Shown: positions 37,050 to 46,205, numbered from the stretch's first letter. The stretch is 64,000 nt of DNA from Bradyrhizobium sp. BTAi1 (GCF_000015165.1 NC_009485.1:4173501-4237500); one strand, 5' to 3'. The notes: a model not told the origin generated them from the sequence alone. Numbers and translations are program-made.

Positions 37050-38057
37050 ATGGGGCGTCTGCCTGCCATGATCATGGCCCTGCTGGTGGGTTCGTCGTGG
37101 GCCCATGCTGAACCGGGCAAGCACTGGCAGACGGCAAACCCGAGCGAAAAGCCGTGGTCTGCGGCGATTTCGCGGGAGGTTCAGCAGTTCGCCGACGAGC
37201 AGAAGCCGACGGCGATCATGGTGGTCAGGGACGATGAGATCATCGCCTCGTCGGGCGACATCGGCGCCAAGGTCAATGTCCGGTCCGCGCGCAAGAGCCT
37301 CATCAGCGCCTTGTACGGCATTGCCGTCGAGGAAGGCCGGATCAACCTCGACAGCACCCTTGCCGAACGCGCCATCGACGATAGCCCCGACGCCCTGTCG
37401 CCGGCCGAGAAGACCGCAACGGTTCGCCAATTGCTGATGGCGCGGTCGGGCGTCTATCATCTCGCGGCCTACGAGACGCCGCAGATGAAGCAGCTCCGGC
37501 CGGCGCGCGGAAGCCATCCGCCTGGCAGCTTCTGGTACTACAACAATTGGGATTTCAACGCGCTCGGCACGATCTATCGGCAATCCATGGGCGACGTGTT
37601 CAAAAGCTTCGAGACGCGGATCGCGCGGCCGCTGGGCATGGAGGATTTTTCGACGAGGGATGGTCACTACCAGAAGGAGGACTCGTCCTCGCATCCGGCC
37701 TACGTGTTTCACATGAGCGCCCGCGACCTGGCGCGATTCGGCGTGCTCTTTCTCAACGGCGGACGCTGGAACGGGGCGCAACTGGTGCCGGCGCATTGGG
37801 TGACGGAATCCACCACGCGACTGTCGGACACGGAGCAGCAGGAACGCGGCTATGGCTATCTCTGGTGGACGTATGCGAAGTCGGATTCGGGCTTCAGTGC
37901 CTTCTTCGCCAATGGCTATGGCGGCCAATTGGTCGTCGTCGTCCCGTCGAAGCACCTCGTGCTCGTCGAACTGGTCGATCTCGACGCGAACCCGCATGGT
38001 GTCCGAACCCAACGCGTTCTCGATCTGGTGAGCAGGATCAGCGCGTCGGTGCCATGA
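37050..38057 (+). CDS. Exported beta-lactamase-fold serine hydrolase
   Basis: 335 residues. A signal peptide (about 1-20, SSWAHA|EPG) predicts export. The class C beta-lactamase/penicillin-binding fold is supported by an SxxK in RSARKSLISALYG, a YxN in SFWYYNNWDFNALG, and LMARSGVYH. Likely a D-aminopeptidase/esterase-type hydrolase rather than a resistance enzyme, but the substrate is unknown. The ATG follows TGAGGA. Confidence 0.88.
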   Translation: MGRLPAMIMALLVGSSWAHAEPGKHWQTANPSEKPWSAAISREVQQFADEQKPTAIMVVRDDEIIASSGDIGAKVNVRSARKSLISALYGIAVEEGRINLDSTLAERAIDDSPDALSPAEKTATVRQLLMARSGVYHLAAYETPQMKQLRPARGSHPPGSFWYYNNWDFNALGTIYRQSMGDVFKSFETRIARPLGMEDFSTRDGHYQKEDSSSHPAYVFHMSARDLARFGVLFLNGGRWNGAQLVPAHWVTESTTRLSDTEQQERGYGYLWWTYAKSDSGFSAFFANGYGGQLVVVVPSKHLVLVELVDLDANPHGVRTQRVLDLVSRISASVP

Positions 38058-38134
38058 GGGAGCATACGAAGGCTATCGCGCTCAACCTGAGATCCGATCA
38101 CGTCTCAGCAAGTTTGCTTGCATGGGGGCCGGGC

Positions 38135-38533
38135 TCAGCGCCAGAACGGCTTCGGCAATTGCTCGAGATTGAATTTGGGGGCCGGCCGGGGAGCGGGCGG
38201 AGGCGCATCGTCCGGCGCGGAGTACAGCAGGAACGCCTCGAAGGGCACGTCGGGCGCTTCCTCCGCGCGGCCGGAGCAGGTGAAGGGAATTGTGCGGCAG
38301 CAGCCTTCCAGGCTGAGTGTCAGTTCGTCGGGACCGAACAGCGATGGCTGTCCTGGGGCGTGCCGCTTCGTTCTGATGATGGCTGTGAAGCGATCGCCGC
38401 GGGCCTCGTAGCTCCCGCTATAGCTCAGCACGCCATCGCCGCCGCGGACGTTGCCCGCGGCCAATTGCACGATCCCGGTCCCCTGGCCCCTGGGGGTCTT
38501 GAACCAGGCGGAATAGGTACCTTCCTTTATCAT
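38135..38533 (-). CDS. GrlR-like small protein
   Basis: 132 residues. The N-terminal IKEGTYSAWFKTPRGQGTG and GGDGVLSYSGSYEARGDRF match the pattern of proteins annotated as GrlR-like in alphaproteobacteria (GrlR is a type III secretion regulator in enteropathogens). A Pro-rich C-terminal tail follows. No secretion genes lie nearby, so the annotation names a fold, not a role. ATG 38533 follows GGGGGCC; the ATG at 38548 lacks a ribosome site. Convergent with the beta-lactamase-fold gene. Confidence 0.75.
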   Translation of the reverse strand: MIKEGTYSAWFKTPRGQGTGIVQLAAGNVRGGDGVLSYSGSYEARGDRFTAIIRTKRHAPGQPSLFGPDELTLSLEGCCRTIPFTCSGRAEEAPDVPFEAFLLYSAPDDAPPPAPRPAPKFNLEQLPKPFWR

Positions 38534-38790
38534 GGGCGTGGCCCCCATCGATCGACTGCGGCATCGTTGTGCATCGCAAATTAAAGGAAGGTGAAAACAG
38601 CCGTCCGAAACCGGTGAGAACCCGGCAATTTATTCGTATACAAATGGTGAGCCGTTTGGCCGCTCAGCTGCCTGCGTCCCGACTGGCCAGGCGGCGCGCC
38701 GATCATCCGCGATCGCATGAAATTAGCCGGACGGCGGCCGGCGGCCCGGCGTATAAGAGAATCTGATCAGGTCATCTCCAAGGACATGCA

Positions 38791-39582
38791 ATGGCATCCG
38801 AACCCCGCTCGCCGCGTCTGGCCGTGCTCATCGACGCCGACAATGCCTCGGCCAAGATCGTCGACGGGCTGTTCGAGGAGATCGCCAAGATCGGCGAAGC
38901 CAGCGTGCGCCGGATCTATGGCGACTTCTCCAGCCCGCGCTCGAAGCCGTGGGCCGATACGCTGGCGCGACATGCGATCGTGCCGCAGCAGCAGTTCGCC
39001 TATACGACCGGCAAGAATGCCTCCGACATCACGCTGGTGATCGACGCGATGGACCTGCTGCATAGCGGGCGGTTCGACGGCTTCTGCCTGGTGTCGTCGG
39101 ACAGCGACTTCACGCGGCTGGCCGCGCGCATCCGCGAACAGGGCATCGACGTGTTCGGCTTCGGCGAGCAGAAGACGCCGGAGAGCTTCCGGCAGGCCTG
39201 CCGCCGGTTCATCTACACGGAGAACTTGCGCAGCGACGCTGCGAGCAGCAAGGACGCGGACAGCGCGGCAGTGCCGAAGTCGCTGCTGCCGGTCAGCGCG
39301 GCGACGCCGATGATCAAGAAGGTCATCACGCAGATGGAGAGCGAGGACGGCTGGGTCGCGCTCGGCGAGGTCGGCAAGCAGCTCTCCAACCTGGTGTCCG
39401 ACTTCGACCCGCGTACCTATGGCTGCCGCAAGCTGAGCGATCTCGTCCGCAAGACCGGAGGCTTCGAGATCGAGGAGCAGTCGAAGGGCGGTGGCTCGGT
39501 GCGCATCCGCGTCAAGGCGGCGACCGCGCCGCAACCCAGGGCGAGAGCGCCGAGGGGCCACCGCGAGGCGGCCAAGCCGTGA
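38791..39582 (+). CDS. NYN-domain protein with LOTUS/OST-HTH domain
   Basis: 263 residues. Residues about 8-150 are an NYN (PIN-like) nuclease domain: LAVLIDADNAS, SDITLVIDAMDLLHSG and LVSSDSDFTRLAARIREQG give the acidic metal-binding residues. Residues about 170-245 are a LOTUS/OST-HTH winged-helix RNA-binding module (PMIKKVITQMESEDGWVAL). A basic tail follows. This combination is typical of bacterial LabA/DUF88-like NYN proteins, thought to act on RNA. AAGGA precedes the ATG. Confidence 0.9.
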   Translation: MASEPRSPRLAVLIDADNASAKIVDGLFEEIAKIGEASVRRIYGDFSSPRSKPWADTLARHAIVPQQQFAYTTGKNASDITLVIDAMDLLHSGRFDGFCLVSSDSDFTRLAARIREQGIDVFGFGEQKTPESFRQACRRFIYTENLRSDAASSKDADSAAVPKSLLPVSAATPMIKKVITQMESEDGWVALGEVGKQLSNLVSDFDPRTYGCRKLSDLVRKTGGFEIEEQSKGGGSVRIRVKAATAPQPRARAPRGHREAAKP

Positions 39583-39631
39583 TATTCCGGCGCAGCGCTG
39601 CGTGTGACGGGCAACCCGGCTCTCCGGCGCG

Positions 39632-39691
39632 GCGAGCGAAGCAAAGCGATCCCAAGTCTTCGTGCAGCCTGGATTGCCTCGCGTCGCTCGC
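39632..39691. repeat. Imperfect inverted repeat, Bradyrhizobium-type intergenic element
   Basis: A 21-bp arm starting GCGAGCGAAGC (39632-39652) pairs 17 of 21 positions with the reverse complement of 39671-39691. The segment resembles, from memory, a frequent rhizobial intergenic repeat ending GATTGC..CGCTCGCAATGACG. It lies between two convergent genes and may also act as a terminator hairpin. Confidence 0.65.
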
Positions 39692-39753
39692 AATGACGCG
39701 AGAGGACATGTGATCGCCCAAAGCCTGCCCAACAAGGCGACTTGATCGGCTGC

Positions 39754-40974
39754 TCAACCGCCCTGTCGCAGCTTCGCCAGCACCTTCAGCCCGCCATAGC
39801 CGTCGGCGGGTGTGAGGCCGGCCTTGGCCTGGAAGTCGCGGATCGCCTTCATGGTGTCGTTGCCGACGCGGCCGTCGGTGCCGCCGGTGTCGAAGCCGGC
39901 CGCCGTCAGGCGCTTCTGCATCTCCTGGACCTCGGCCAAGGTCAGCGCGCGCTCGGAGCCGGGGAAGGGCTGCAGGAAGGGCGGCGCCCCCAGGATGCGG
40001 TCGCCGAGATGGCAAATCGCGAGCGCGTAGCTCATCGCCGGATTGTAGGACTTCACCGAGTAGAAGTTCGGTCCGAGCAGGAAGGCGGGGCCGCCCTCGA
40101 CGGGGATCCACAGCTGCGCGGTCGCGTTCGGCTGCGGGAAGGGCTGGCCGTCGGCGCGGGTGACGCCGGCGGCCTGCCATGCCGCATAGGTCCTGCTGCC
40201 CGACATGTTGCCGGGTGCCCGCACCTCGTAGCCCCAGTGCTCGCCGCGATGATATTTGCCGCGATTGACGAGATAGCGCGCGGTCGAACCGAGCGCGTCG
40301 TCGGGACGGCCGAACGGCGAGATCTTGCCGTCGCCGTCATAGTCGAAGCCGACGTTCAGCCAGACCTCGGGCATCCATTGTGTGTGGCCCATCGCGCCGG
40401 CCCAGGAGCCGCGCATCTCCTCCGGCGTGCTCCAGCCGCGGTCGACGATTTTCAGCGCGTTGGTGAGCTCGGTCTCCCAATAGGCCTTGCGGCGCGGCTC
40501 GTTCCAGGCGAGCGCGGCGAGCGCGGGAAACACCGGCCGCATGTGGTTCTGCTGCACCAGCGGATCGCCGAACGCGGACTCGACGCCCCACAGCGCCAGC
40601 AAGGTGCCGCGCTCGACGCCGAAATCCTTCTCGATGCGCGCGAACAGCGCCTCGTTCTTCGCTAGCGCCGCCTTGCCGTTGATGACGCGCCAGTCGGAGA
40701 CGCGGCGGTTGATGTATTGCCAGAGCTGCTCCTTGAACTCGGGCTGATTGCGCATCTCCTTGAACACGGTCATGTCCGGCTCGAGCCGTGCCATCACGCG
40801 CGTCCAGGTCGCCTGCGAGATGCCCTTGGCAAGCGCGCGGCCGCGGAAGCCGTCGCGCCAGGCGTCGAATTCGGCCGGCGCGGCGGCTGCAGGCAGGGCA
40901 GGAACGAGCAGCGCGGCGGCACCAAGGCCGGAACGGAGCAGGGTGCGGCGGGTCGGGGAATCGGGCTGGGTCAT
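39754..40974 (-). CDS. Lytic murein transglycosylase (MltB-like) with peptidoglycan-binding domain
   Basis: 406 residues. The N terminus TRRTLLRSGLGAAALL is a Tat-like signal peptide, so it is exported folded or as a lipid-free periplasmic enzyme. The SLT_2 catalytic domain (about 35-325) has WGVESAFGDPLV with the catalytic Glu, and GSWAGAMGHTQWMP. A C-terminal peptidoglycan-binding repeat (about 345-405, EVQEMQKRLTAAGFDTGGTDG) follows. An in-frame ATG at 40983 is an equal alternative. Confidence 0.92.
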   Translation of the reverse strand: MTQPDSPTRRTLLRSGLGAAALLVPALPAAAAPAEFDAWRDGFRGRALAKGISQATWTRVMARLEPDMTVFKEMRNQPEFKEQLWQYINRRVSDWRVINGKAALAKNEALFARIEKDFGVERGTLLALWGVESAFGDPLVQQNHMRPVFPALAALAWNEPRRKAYWETELTNALKIVDRGWSTPEEMRGSWAGAMGHTQWMPEVWLNVGFDYDGDGKISPFGRPDDALGSTARYLVNRGKYHRGEHWGYEVRAPGNMSGSRTYAAWQAAGVTRADGQPFPQPNATAQLWIPVEGGPAFLLGPNFYSVKSYNPAMSYALAICHLGDRILGAPPFLQPFPGSERALTLAEVQEMQKRLTAAGFDTGGTDGRVGNDTMKAIRDFQAKAGLTPADGYGGLKVLAKLRQGG

Positions 40975-41025
40975 GGCCCGCATTCTAGCGGCTGCTGCGG
41001 ACGGACGGCAGACCCCGCGTGGCGC

Positions 41026-41580
41026 TCAATCCGGGTGGAACTCGGCGGCGATGCGCGCCAGCCAGCGGCGGATGGTCGCGACATCGCGTTTTCCCAGGCC
41101 GGCGGCCAGCCGCTGCTCCAGCGCGGTCGCCCGGCGCCGCGCCTTGGCCAGCAGCGCGAGGCCGCGCGCGGTCAGGGTCCATTGCAGCATCCGGCCATGG
41201 ACCGGATGCGAAGCCCTGCGAATGGCGCCGTCGCGCTCGAGATTGCCGATGATCACGTTGACGGTCTGCGGCGTCAGCAGGGCCATGCGCGCGCAGTCAG
41301 CGCCGGACAGGCCGGGATAGGCCTTCAGCATGGTCAGCACCACGAATTGCGGATGGGTCAGGCCGGTGGAAGCCAGCGCGCGCTCGAGCGATAGCCGCGC
41401 CGCAGCCTGGGCCTGGCGCAGCAGATAAGCGAGATGGCCGTCCTCGCCGCGCTTGCCTTCACCGGGCGACGGCAGGGCTTGGCCGGCCGACGCTGTTCGC
41501 GCACGAGGCGGGCGCGACTGCCGCGTGGACGGACGGCCCGGCGGCCTTCGCTTCGTCGATCGAGAGCTTGCCTTGCGCAT
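41026..41580 (-). CDS. MarR-family transcriptional regulator
   Basis: 184 residues. A basic, low-complexity N terminus (about 1-45, RSTKRRPPGRPSTRQ) precedes a MarR winged-helix domain (about 55-180): THPQFVVLTMLKAYPGLSGADCARMALLTPQTVNVIIGNLERDG, seen in segments. The ATG at 41580 lies 2 bp from an operator-like palindrome and has no ribosome site, so the mRNA may be leaderless or the start misassigned. Divergent from an AhpD-like gene it probably represses. Confidence 0.88.
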   Translation of the reverse strand: MRKASSRSTKRRPPGRPSTRQSRPPRARTASAGQALPSPGEGKRGEDGHLAYLLRQAQAAARLSLERALASTGLTHPQFVVLTMLKAYPGLSGADCARMALLTPQTVNVIIGNLERDGAIRRASHPVHGRMLQWTLTARGLALLAKARRRATALEQRLAAGLGKRDVATIRRWLARIAAEFHPD

Positions 41581-41582
41581 GG

Positions 41583-41618
41583 TATCAGAGCTCTGATAAA
41601 TTATCAGAAGGCTGATAA
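41583..41618. promoter_or_regulatory. Candidate MarR operator: four TATCAG half-sites
   Basis: TATCAGAGCTCTGATA (41583-41598) is a perfect 16-bp palindrome. TTATCAG-AAGG-CTGATAA (41601-41618) is a second. The four half-sites begin at 41583, 41593, 41602 and 41612, about one helical turn apart. The array touches the regulator's own ATG and lies 16 bp before the divergent gene. Confidence 0.75.
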
Positions 41619-41633
41619 CATAAGAGACGTCAA

Positions 41634-42104
41634 ATGTCACACGCACGCAGCGATTACACGAGTTTCAGGAACCAGGCGCCGGAGCTCTACGATGCCATCC
41701 TCGCGGTGAGCCAGCAGGCGGCCAAGGCCGGTCTCGACAAGCAACTGCTCGAACTGGTCAAGATCCGGGCGTCGCAGATCAACGGCTGTGCGTTCTGCGT
41801 GCAGCATCACGTGCTGCTGGCCGAGAAGCTCGGCGTGTCGGCCGACAAGATCAACCTCGTCGTCGCCTGGCGCGAAGCGCCGCAGTTTTCGTCCCGGGAG
41901 CGCGCGGCGCTCGCCTTCACCGAGGCACTGACCAAGCTGGATGGCGGCGTCAGCGACGAGGTCTATGGGCTGGCGCGCGCCGAATTCTCCGAGACGGAGT
42001 TGGTGTTTCTGACCTCGGCCATCGGTGTCATCAATCTCTGGAATCGCTACGGCGTCGCCTTCCGCTGGACGCCGGCGGAGCGGCCGGCGCGCGCCACGAC
42101 CTGA
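41634..42104 (+). CDS. AhpD-like carboxymuconolactone decarboxylase family protein
   Basis: 156 residues. The AhpD-family active site is visible as INGCAFCVQHH, a CxxC with downstream His, in the all-helical fold. Proteins of this type act as peroxidase partners or thiol-disulfide enzymes; true carboxymuconolactone decarboxylase activity is unlikely from the CxxC. The divergent MarR gene and intervening operator suggest control by redox or electrophile stress. Confidence 0.9.
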   Translation: MSHARSDYTSFRNQAPELYDAILAVSQQAAKAGLDKQLLELVKIRASQINGCAFCVQHHVLLAEKLGVSADKINLVVAWREAPQFSSRERAALAFTEALTKLDGGVSDEVYGLARAEFSETELVFLTSAIGVINLWNRYGVAFRWTPAERPARATT

Positions 42105-42161
42105 GTTGCAGGGAACCGCGGCCAAGCCGCGCGAGTTGTGTCTTCAAAAGAGGAGGCGCAC

Positions 42162-42344
42162 ATGACCGAGCCGAACGAGGCGCTCAAGCCGGACGATTTC
42201 CCGCTCGAGGCGGAAAAGGGCCGCGTCTGCCGCCAGGACGGCAAGCCGATCGCGCGCACCGACACCGAAGCGATGGCCCACGAGATCGCCGAGCGTCTCA
42301 ATGCCGAGGAGCATCGCCGGGAAGAGGACAAATGGTCGGCGTGA
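42162..42344 (+). CDS. Small hydrophilic protein
   Basis: 60 residues, acidic and helical, with a VCRQDGKPIARTDTEAMAHEIAERLNAEE core. The ATG is preceded by a near-perfect AGGAGGC at ideal distance. No recognised domain; I recall similar short proteins in Bradyrhizobium. Function unknown. Confidence 0.75.
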   Translation: MTEPNEALKPDDFPLEAEKGRVCRQDGKPIARTDTEAMAHEIAERLNAEEHRREEDKWSA

Positions 42345-42368
42345 GATCGGCCGCTTGCAGTCGTGAAC

Positions 42369-42387
42369 GGCCGGATCAAGTCCGGCC
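42369..42387. repeat. Short GGCCGGA hairpin repeat
   Basis: GGCCGGA (42369-42375), TCAAG loop, TCCGGCC (42381-42387). This 19-nt hairpin matches a common rhizobial intergenic motif. It lies between two convergent genes and could terminate either. Confidence 0.6.
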
Positions 42388-42416
42388 ATGGCGATGCGGC
42401 GGCCGCCGGCCGTAGC

Positions 42417-42680
42417 TCAGAACGGATTCGCCGGCTGCGCGCGCTTGGGCCCTTCGGGCTTGGGCTCCACGGCCAGCCTCGGGTCGGTCGGCATCACGCG
42501 CGCGCCGGCAGCACGCGCGACCTGTCCGGTGGCTGATTGGCGCGCCTGCTCGGCGGATTTGATTTCCGGCGGATGCCAGCGGTCGCGCACCAGCATCGTC
42601 AGCGCGCCGACGCAGAGGAGCGCGATCGCCGCTGACACCAGCGCCAGCCCAGTCCTGCGATGAGGCGTGTCTGTCACCAT
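42417..42680 (-). CDS. Small single-pass membrane protein
   Basis: 87 residues with one hydrophobic helix (about 10-31, TGLALVSAAIALLCVGALTM) after a short basic N terminus, and a Pro/Ala-rich C-terminal tail. AGGAGGATCGCGG precedes the ATG at 42680; the longer frame to 42812 overlaps the M23 gene and is rejected. Function unknown. It lies 70 bp downstream of the M23 peptidase gene on the same strand. Confidence 0.7.
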   Translation of the reverse strand: MVTDTPHRRTGLALVSAAIALLCVGALTMLVRDRWHPPEIKSAEQARQSATGQVARAAGARVMPTDPRLAVEPKPEGPKRAQPANPF

Positions 42681-42750
42681 CCGCGATCCTCCTTCGACCA
42701 CTAACCCGCGGGCGGGGAGGTCGGTTCCGGCAAGCCAGGCCGCGGCGCGA

Positions 42751-44400
42751 TCAGTTCCGATGACGCCCTGCGGCGGCATCGGCCTGCGGGCCGGCGGCGG
42801 GCGGAAGCGCACCGGTCATCGCCGGCGCCAGCGTGACGGCTGACGACAGCGCCGGTGGCGTCGTCGTCTCCGGGCCGATCTCGCGGCCACGGCCGCCGAT
42901 CAGGCGCTCATAGGCGGCGACCAGCGTCGTATAGGGATTGACCCAGATCCAGCCGTCGCGCGTGAACAATTGCACGTCGAAATGCAAATGGCGCGTGGTG
43001 CCGTTGGGATGGTCGAGATAGTTCGAGACCACGCCGATCGGTTCGCCTTCGCGCAACGGCCGGCCGTTGAGCAGGCCGTCTTTGTCCATCGCCATCGGGT
43101 TCATGTGCATGTAGCGGAAGCGGATATGCTCGGTGCCGCTGTTGACCTGCACGGTCACCGCCTGCTGCTTGGCCGATCGGATCACCACGCCGTCGCGCAC
43201 CGCGAGCACGCGCTGCTGCCACGGATCGCAGCCATCGGGGCCGTCGCGCCGCGTGGGACAGGCGCCGGGCCGGATGTCCTGGCCCTGATGGCCGAGGCCG
43301 CTGGCGCATTGGCCGACATTGAAATCGCGCGCCTCGCAGAAATTGTCGCGCCAGGGATACTGGCTCCAGGGCTGCTCGAGCTTGTCGCTGGCGCGGCGGC
43401 GGCCGAACGATTGCGAGTGCACATAGGCCGGCGCATCCAGCGGGAAGCGGATCTGTGCATAGGCGGTGCGGTCGGCCCGGCCGGTCTGGCCGCGCGCGCC
43501 GCTATTGGCGACGATGTCGCCCGACGGACGGTAGGTGAAGTCGGCCGAGAAGGTCTCGGGCCGCTCGGCGGCCATCGGCGTCATGCCGGGCGGCAGGCGG
43601 GCCGGCAGACCGCCAGCCACCCGCAGCGCCTTCAGGAAGCGCTCGGCGATCGGATAGGCCTCGCGGCAGGCCAGCCGCCGCGGCCGCGGCGCACTGTCGA
43701 GGCATTGGATCGAGACCACATAGGGCACGCCGAAGCGGGTGAAGGCGTAGCGCACATAGCCTTCGCGGATGAAACGGCGCAGGTCAGGATAATATGCGGC
43801 CAGCGCCTTGACCGGATCGCCCTTGCCGCCGGCCGGATCGGTGATGTCGTAGGTGATGGCCGAGCCAGTGATCTGGATCTCGACCGGTTTGGCGAAGACC
43901 CGCGACGGCAGGCCATCGGACGTCTCCGCCGGCAGCGAGAACACCGCGTCGTAGCCGGACGGGCCGGCGGCGAACAGGTCGGTGTGAAAATCGGCCTGGA
44001 CATCCTTCGGAGGTGCCCCAGCGCTGACGCCATGGCGGCGCGCCGCCAGATAGGCGGTGGCATCGAACGGCAGCAAAACGGGGACCGGACTGCGTCCGAT
44101 CCCCGTGAAGATCGCCGAGGTCACGCCGTTGAGCTGGATCAGCGCAGGCCATCTGCGCGGGTCATCCGGACCGACGCTGCGCCGGCGCGCGCTGAGGGCA
44201 AAGTCGGCGGCGACCTCGGGCGCCGCGTTGAGCTCGGAGCGCAATTGGTCCGACGCGGCTCGCCAATCAGTGCGATGGACCGTGCGGGCCGGCGAGGCGA
44301 AGCCGTCGGCCGCGCGCCCTGCGGACGGCGCGGCCAGCATCATGATCGCCGCCAGGACGGCAACCGTGATGATGCGTCTTGCCCCTCTGCTTGCCCCCAA
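42751..44400 (-). CDS. Exported M23-family (LytM-like) metallopeptidase
   Basis: 549 residues. A signal peptide (about 1-30, APSAGRA|ADG) predicts a periplasmic protein. A long N-terminal region (about 31-360) is unrecognised. The C-terminal M23 domain shows the zinc motifs GHQGQDIRPG (HxxxD) and RHLHFDVQ (HxH). Such enzymes cleave peptidoglycan cross-links or activate amidases. The start is a TTG with GGGGGG about 8 bp upstream and no ATG before the stop. It follows efp by 47 bp. Confidence 0.88.
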   Translation of the reverse strand: MGASRGARRIITVAVLAAIMMLAAPSAGRAADGFASPARTVHRTDWRAASDQLRSELNAAPEVAADFALSARRRSVGPDDPRRWPALIQLNGVTSAIFTGIGRSPVPVLLPFDATAYLAARRHGVSAGAPPKDVQADFHTDLFAAGPSGYDAVFSLPAETSDGLPSRVFAKPVEIQITGSAITYDITDPAGGKGDPVKALAAYYPDLRRFIREGYVRYAFTRFGVPYVVSIQCLDSAPRPRRLACREAYPIAERFLKALRVAGGLPARLPPGMTPMAAERPETFSADFTYRPSGDIVANSGARGQTGRADRTAYAQIRFPLDAPAYVHSQSFGRRRASDKLEQPWSQYPWRDNFCEARDFNVGQCASGLGHQGQDIRPGACPTRRDGPDGCDPWQQRVLAVRDGVVIRSAKQQAVTVQVNSGTEHIRFRYMHMNPMAMDKDGLLNGRPLREGEPIGVVSNYLDHPNGTTRHLHFDVQLFTRDGWIWVNPYTTLVAAYERLIGGRGREIGPETTTPPALSSAVTLAPAMTGALPPAAGPQADAAAGRHRN

Positions 44401-44447
44401 TCCCGCACGCCCCCCGGCGTCAGATCAAGCCATGCCCTGTGCGGGCC

Positions 44448-45014
44448 TCAGTCCTTGGCGCGCTCGCAATACGAGCCGTCTTCGGTCATGACGACGATGC
44501 GGGTGCCGACCGTGATGTGCGGCGGCACGCCGGTGCGCACGCCATTGGACAGCACCGCCGGCTTGTAGGACGACGACGCGGTCTGGCCCTTAGTGACCGG
44601 CTCGGTGTCGACGACCTCGAGCGTGACGCGCTGCGGCAGCGCGATCGAGACCGGGACCACGTCGTGCATCGAGAGCTTGACGGTCATGTTCTCCTGGAGA
44701 TACGCCGCCTGCGAACCGACGACGTCCTTCGGCACCAGCACCTGGTCGTAGGTCTCCGGGTTCATGAAGTGGAAGCCGTCCGGATCCTCGTACAGATAGG
44801 TGTAGTTGCGCTCCTCGATCGTGACCTTCTCGACCTGGTCGGTGGTCTTGTAGCGCTCCGAGATCTTCACGCCATCGCTGATTCGGCGCATTTCGATCTG
44901 GCTGACCGGGGTGCCCTTGCCGGGATGGATGTTTTCGGCCGTCACGACGACGTAGAGCTTGCCGTCTTGCTCAATGACGTTACCCTTGCGAATAGAGCTG
45001 GCGATGACTTTCAA
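44448..45014 (-). CDS. efp: Elongation factor P
   Basis: 188 residues, the exact family length, from a TTG start (AGGA lies about 8 bp upstream). EF-P rescues ribosomes stalled at polyproline. The modified lysine is K33 in NIHPGKGTPV, and it lies in the lysine-type context used by EpmA, not the arginine type of EarP. The C-terminal MTEDGSYCERAKD is EF-P-like. epmA starts 135 bp away on the opposite strand. Confidence 0.96.
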   Translation of the reverse strand: MKVIASSIRKGNVIEQDGKLYVVVTAENIHPGKGTPVSQIEMRRISDGVKISERYKTTDQVEKVTIEERNYTYLYEDPDGFHFMNPETYDQVLVPKDVVGSQAAYLQENMTVKLSMHDVVPVSIALPQRVTLEVVDTEPVTKGQTASSSYKPAVLSNGVRTGVPPHITVGTRIVVMTEDGSYCERAKD

Positions 45015-45149
45015 AGCTGTTTTTCCTGATCTAGGGGCCCGGCAACGGGCAGCGCCGGGCGGCGGTCGGACGCCGGGTTCGGTTTCGGGGCGCAACATAC
45101 TGATTTTGTCCGGCCTTGCCAGTCTTTTACAGCCCCGGCGACCGATCCG

Positions 45150-46205
45150 ATGATGTCCGGGGAGCCCAAACCCTCGCCGTGGTGGTCGCCCCAGCGCCAT
45201 GCCGACGTCCGGCCGTTCCTGCAAGCGCGGGCCGCGATCATGCGCGCGGTGCGGGCCTGGTTCGCGGAGCAGGGGTTCACCGAGGTCGAAACCGGCATCC
45301 TGCAGGTGTCGCCGGGCAACGAGACCCATCTGCACGCCCCGGCGACCGAGCTCACGGGGGCGGACGGAACCCGCTTGAAAAGGTATCTCAGAACCTCACC
45401 GGAATTCGCCTGCAAGAAGCTCCTGGCCGCCGGGGAGCGCCGCATCTTCGAATTCGCCCGGGTGTTCCGCGACCGCGAGCGCGGCGACCTGCATCTGCCG
45501 GAATTCACGATGCTGGAATGGTACCGGGCCGAGGCGCCTTATGATGCCATCATGGCCGACGCCGTCGTCCTGATCGCTCACGCCGCCCAGGCGACCGGAA
45601 TCCAACAATTTTCGTTCCGCGGCCGGACCGCCGATCCGTTCGCCGAGCCCGAGCTGCTGACGGTCGCTGCGGCCTTCGCGCGCTACGCCGGCATCGATCT
45701 GCTGGCCACGATCCGCAACCGCACGGGCGACCGCGCGGCGCTGGCCGCGGCCGCGGCGGGCAAGATCCGGATCAGCGACGACGACACCTGGTCGGACCTG
45801 TTCAGCAAGCTGCTGGTCGAGCATGTCGAGCCGCATCTCGGACAGGGCCGCCTCACGGTGCTGTATGAATATCCGAGCCCGGAAGCCGCGCTGGCGCGGG
45901 TCAAGGCAGGGCAGCCTGAGGTCGCCGAGCGCTTCGAGGTCTATGCCTGCGGCGTCGAGCTCGCCAACGGCTTTGGCGAGCTGACCGATGCAGCCGAGCA
46001 GCGCCGGCGGTTCGAGCAGGACATGACCGAGAAGCAGCGGCGCTATGGCGAGCGCTACCCGCTGGATGAGGATTTCCTGGCCGCGGTCGCCGAGATGCCG
46101 CAAGCCAGCGGCGTTGCGCTCGGCTTCGACCGGCTGGTGATGCTGGCGTCGGGCGCTGCCAGAATCGATCAGGTGGTGTGGACGCCACCGGCAGGTGAGC
46201 GATGA
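45150..46205 (+). CDS. epmA: EF-P lysyltransferase EpmA
   Basis: 351 residues, a class II lysyl-tRNA-synthetase paralogue lacking the anticodon-binding domain. Class II motif 2 is FRDRERGDLHLPEFTMLEWYRAE and motif 3 is SGVALGFDRLVMLASG. It attaches (R)-beta-lysine to EF-P. Divergent from efp and ATGA-coupled to epmB, it completes a three-gene set. A true lysyl-tRNA synthetase would carry ~150 more N-terminal residues. Confidence 0.94.
   Translation: MMSGEPKPSPWWSPQRHADVRPFLQARAAIMRAVRAWFAEQGFTEVETGILQVSPGNETHLHAPATELTGADGTRLKRYLRTSPEFACKKLLAAGERRIFEFARVFRDRERGDLHLPEFTMLEWYRAEAPYDAIMADAVVLIAHAAQATGIQQFSFRGRTADPFAEPELLTVAAAFARYAGIDLLATIRNRTGDRAALAAAAAGKIRISDDDTWSDLFSKLLVEHVEPHLGQGRLTVLYEYPSPEAALARVKAGQPEVAERFEVYACGVELANGFGELTDAAEQRRRFEQDMTEKQRRYGERYPLDEDFLAAVAEMPQASGVALGFDRLVMLASGAARIDQVVWTPPAGER

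Noticed and set aside
36484..37071. 195-codon ORF
   Set aside because: It overlaps the start of the serine hydrolase gene, contains the palindrome, and looks like translation of repetitive intergenic DNA.
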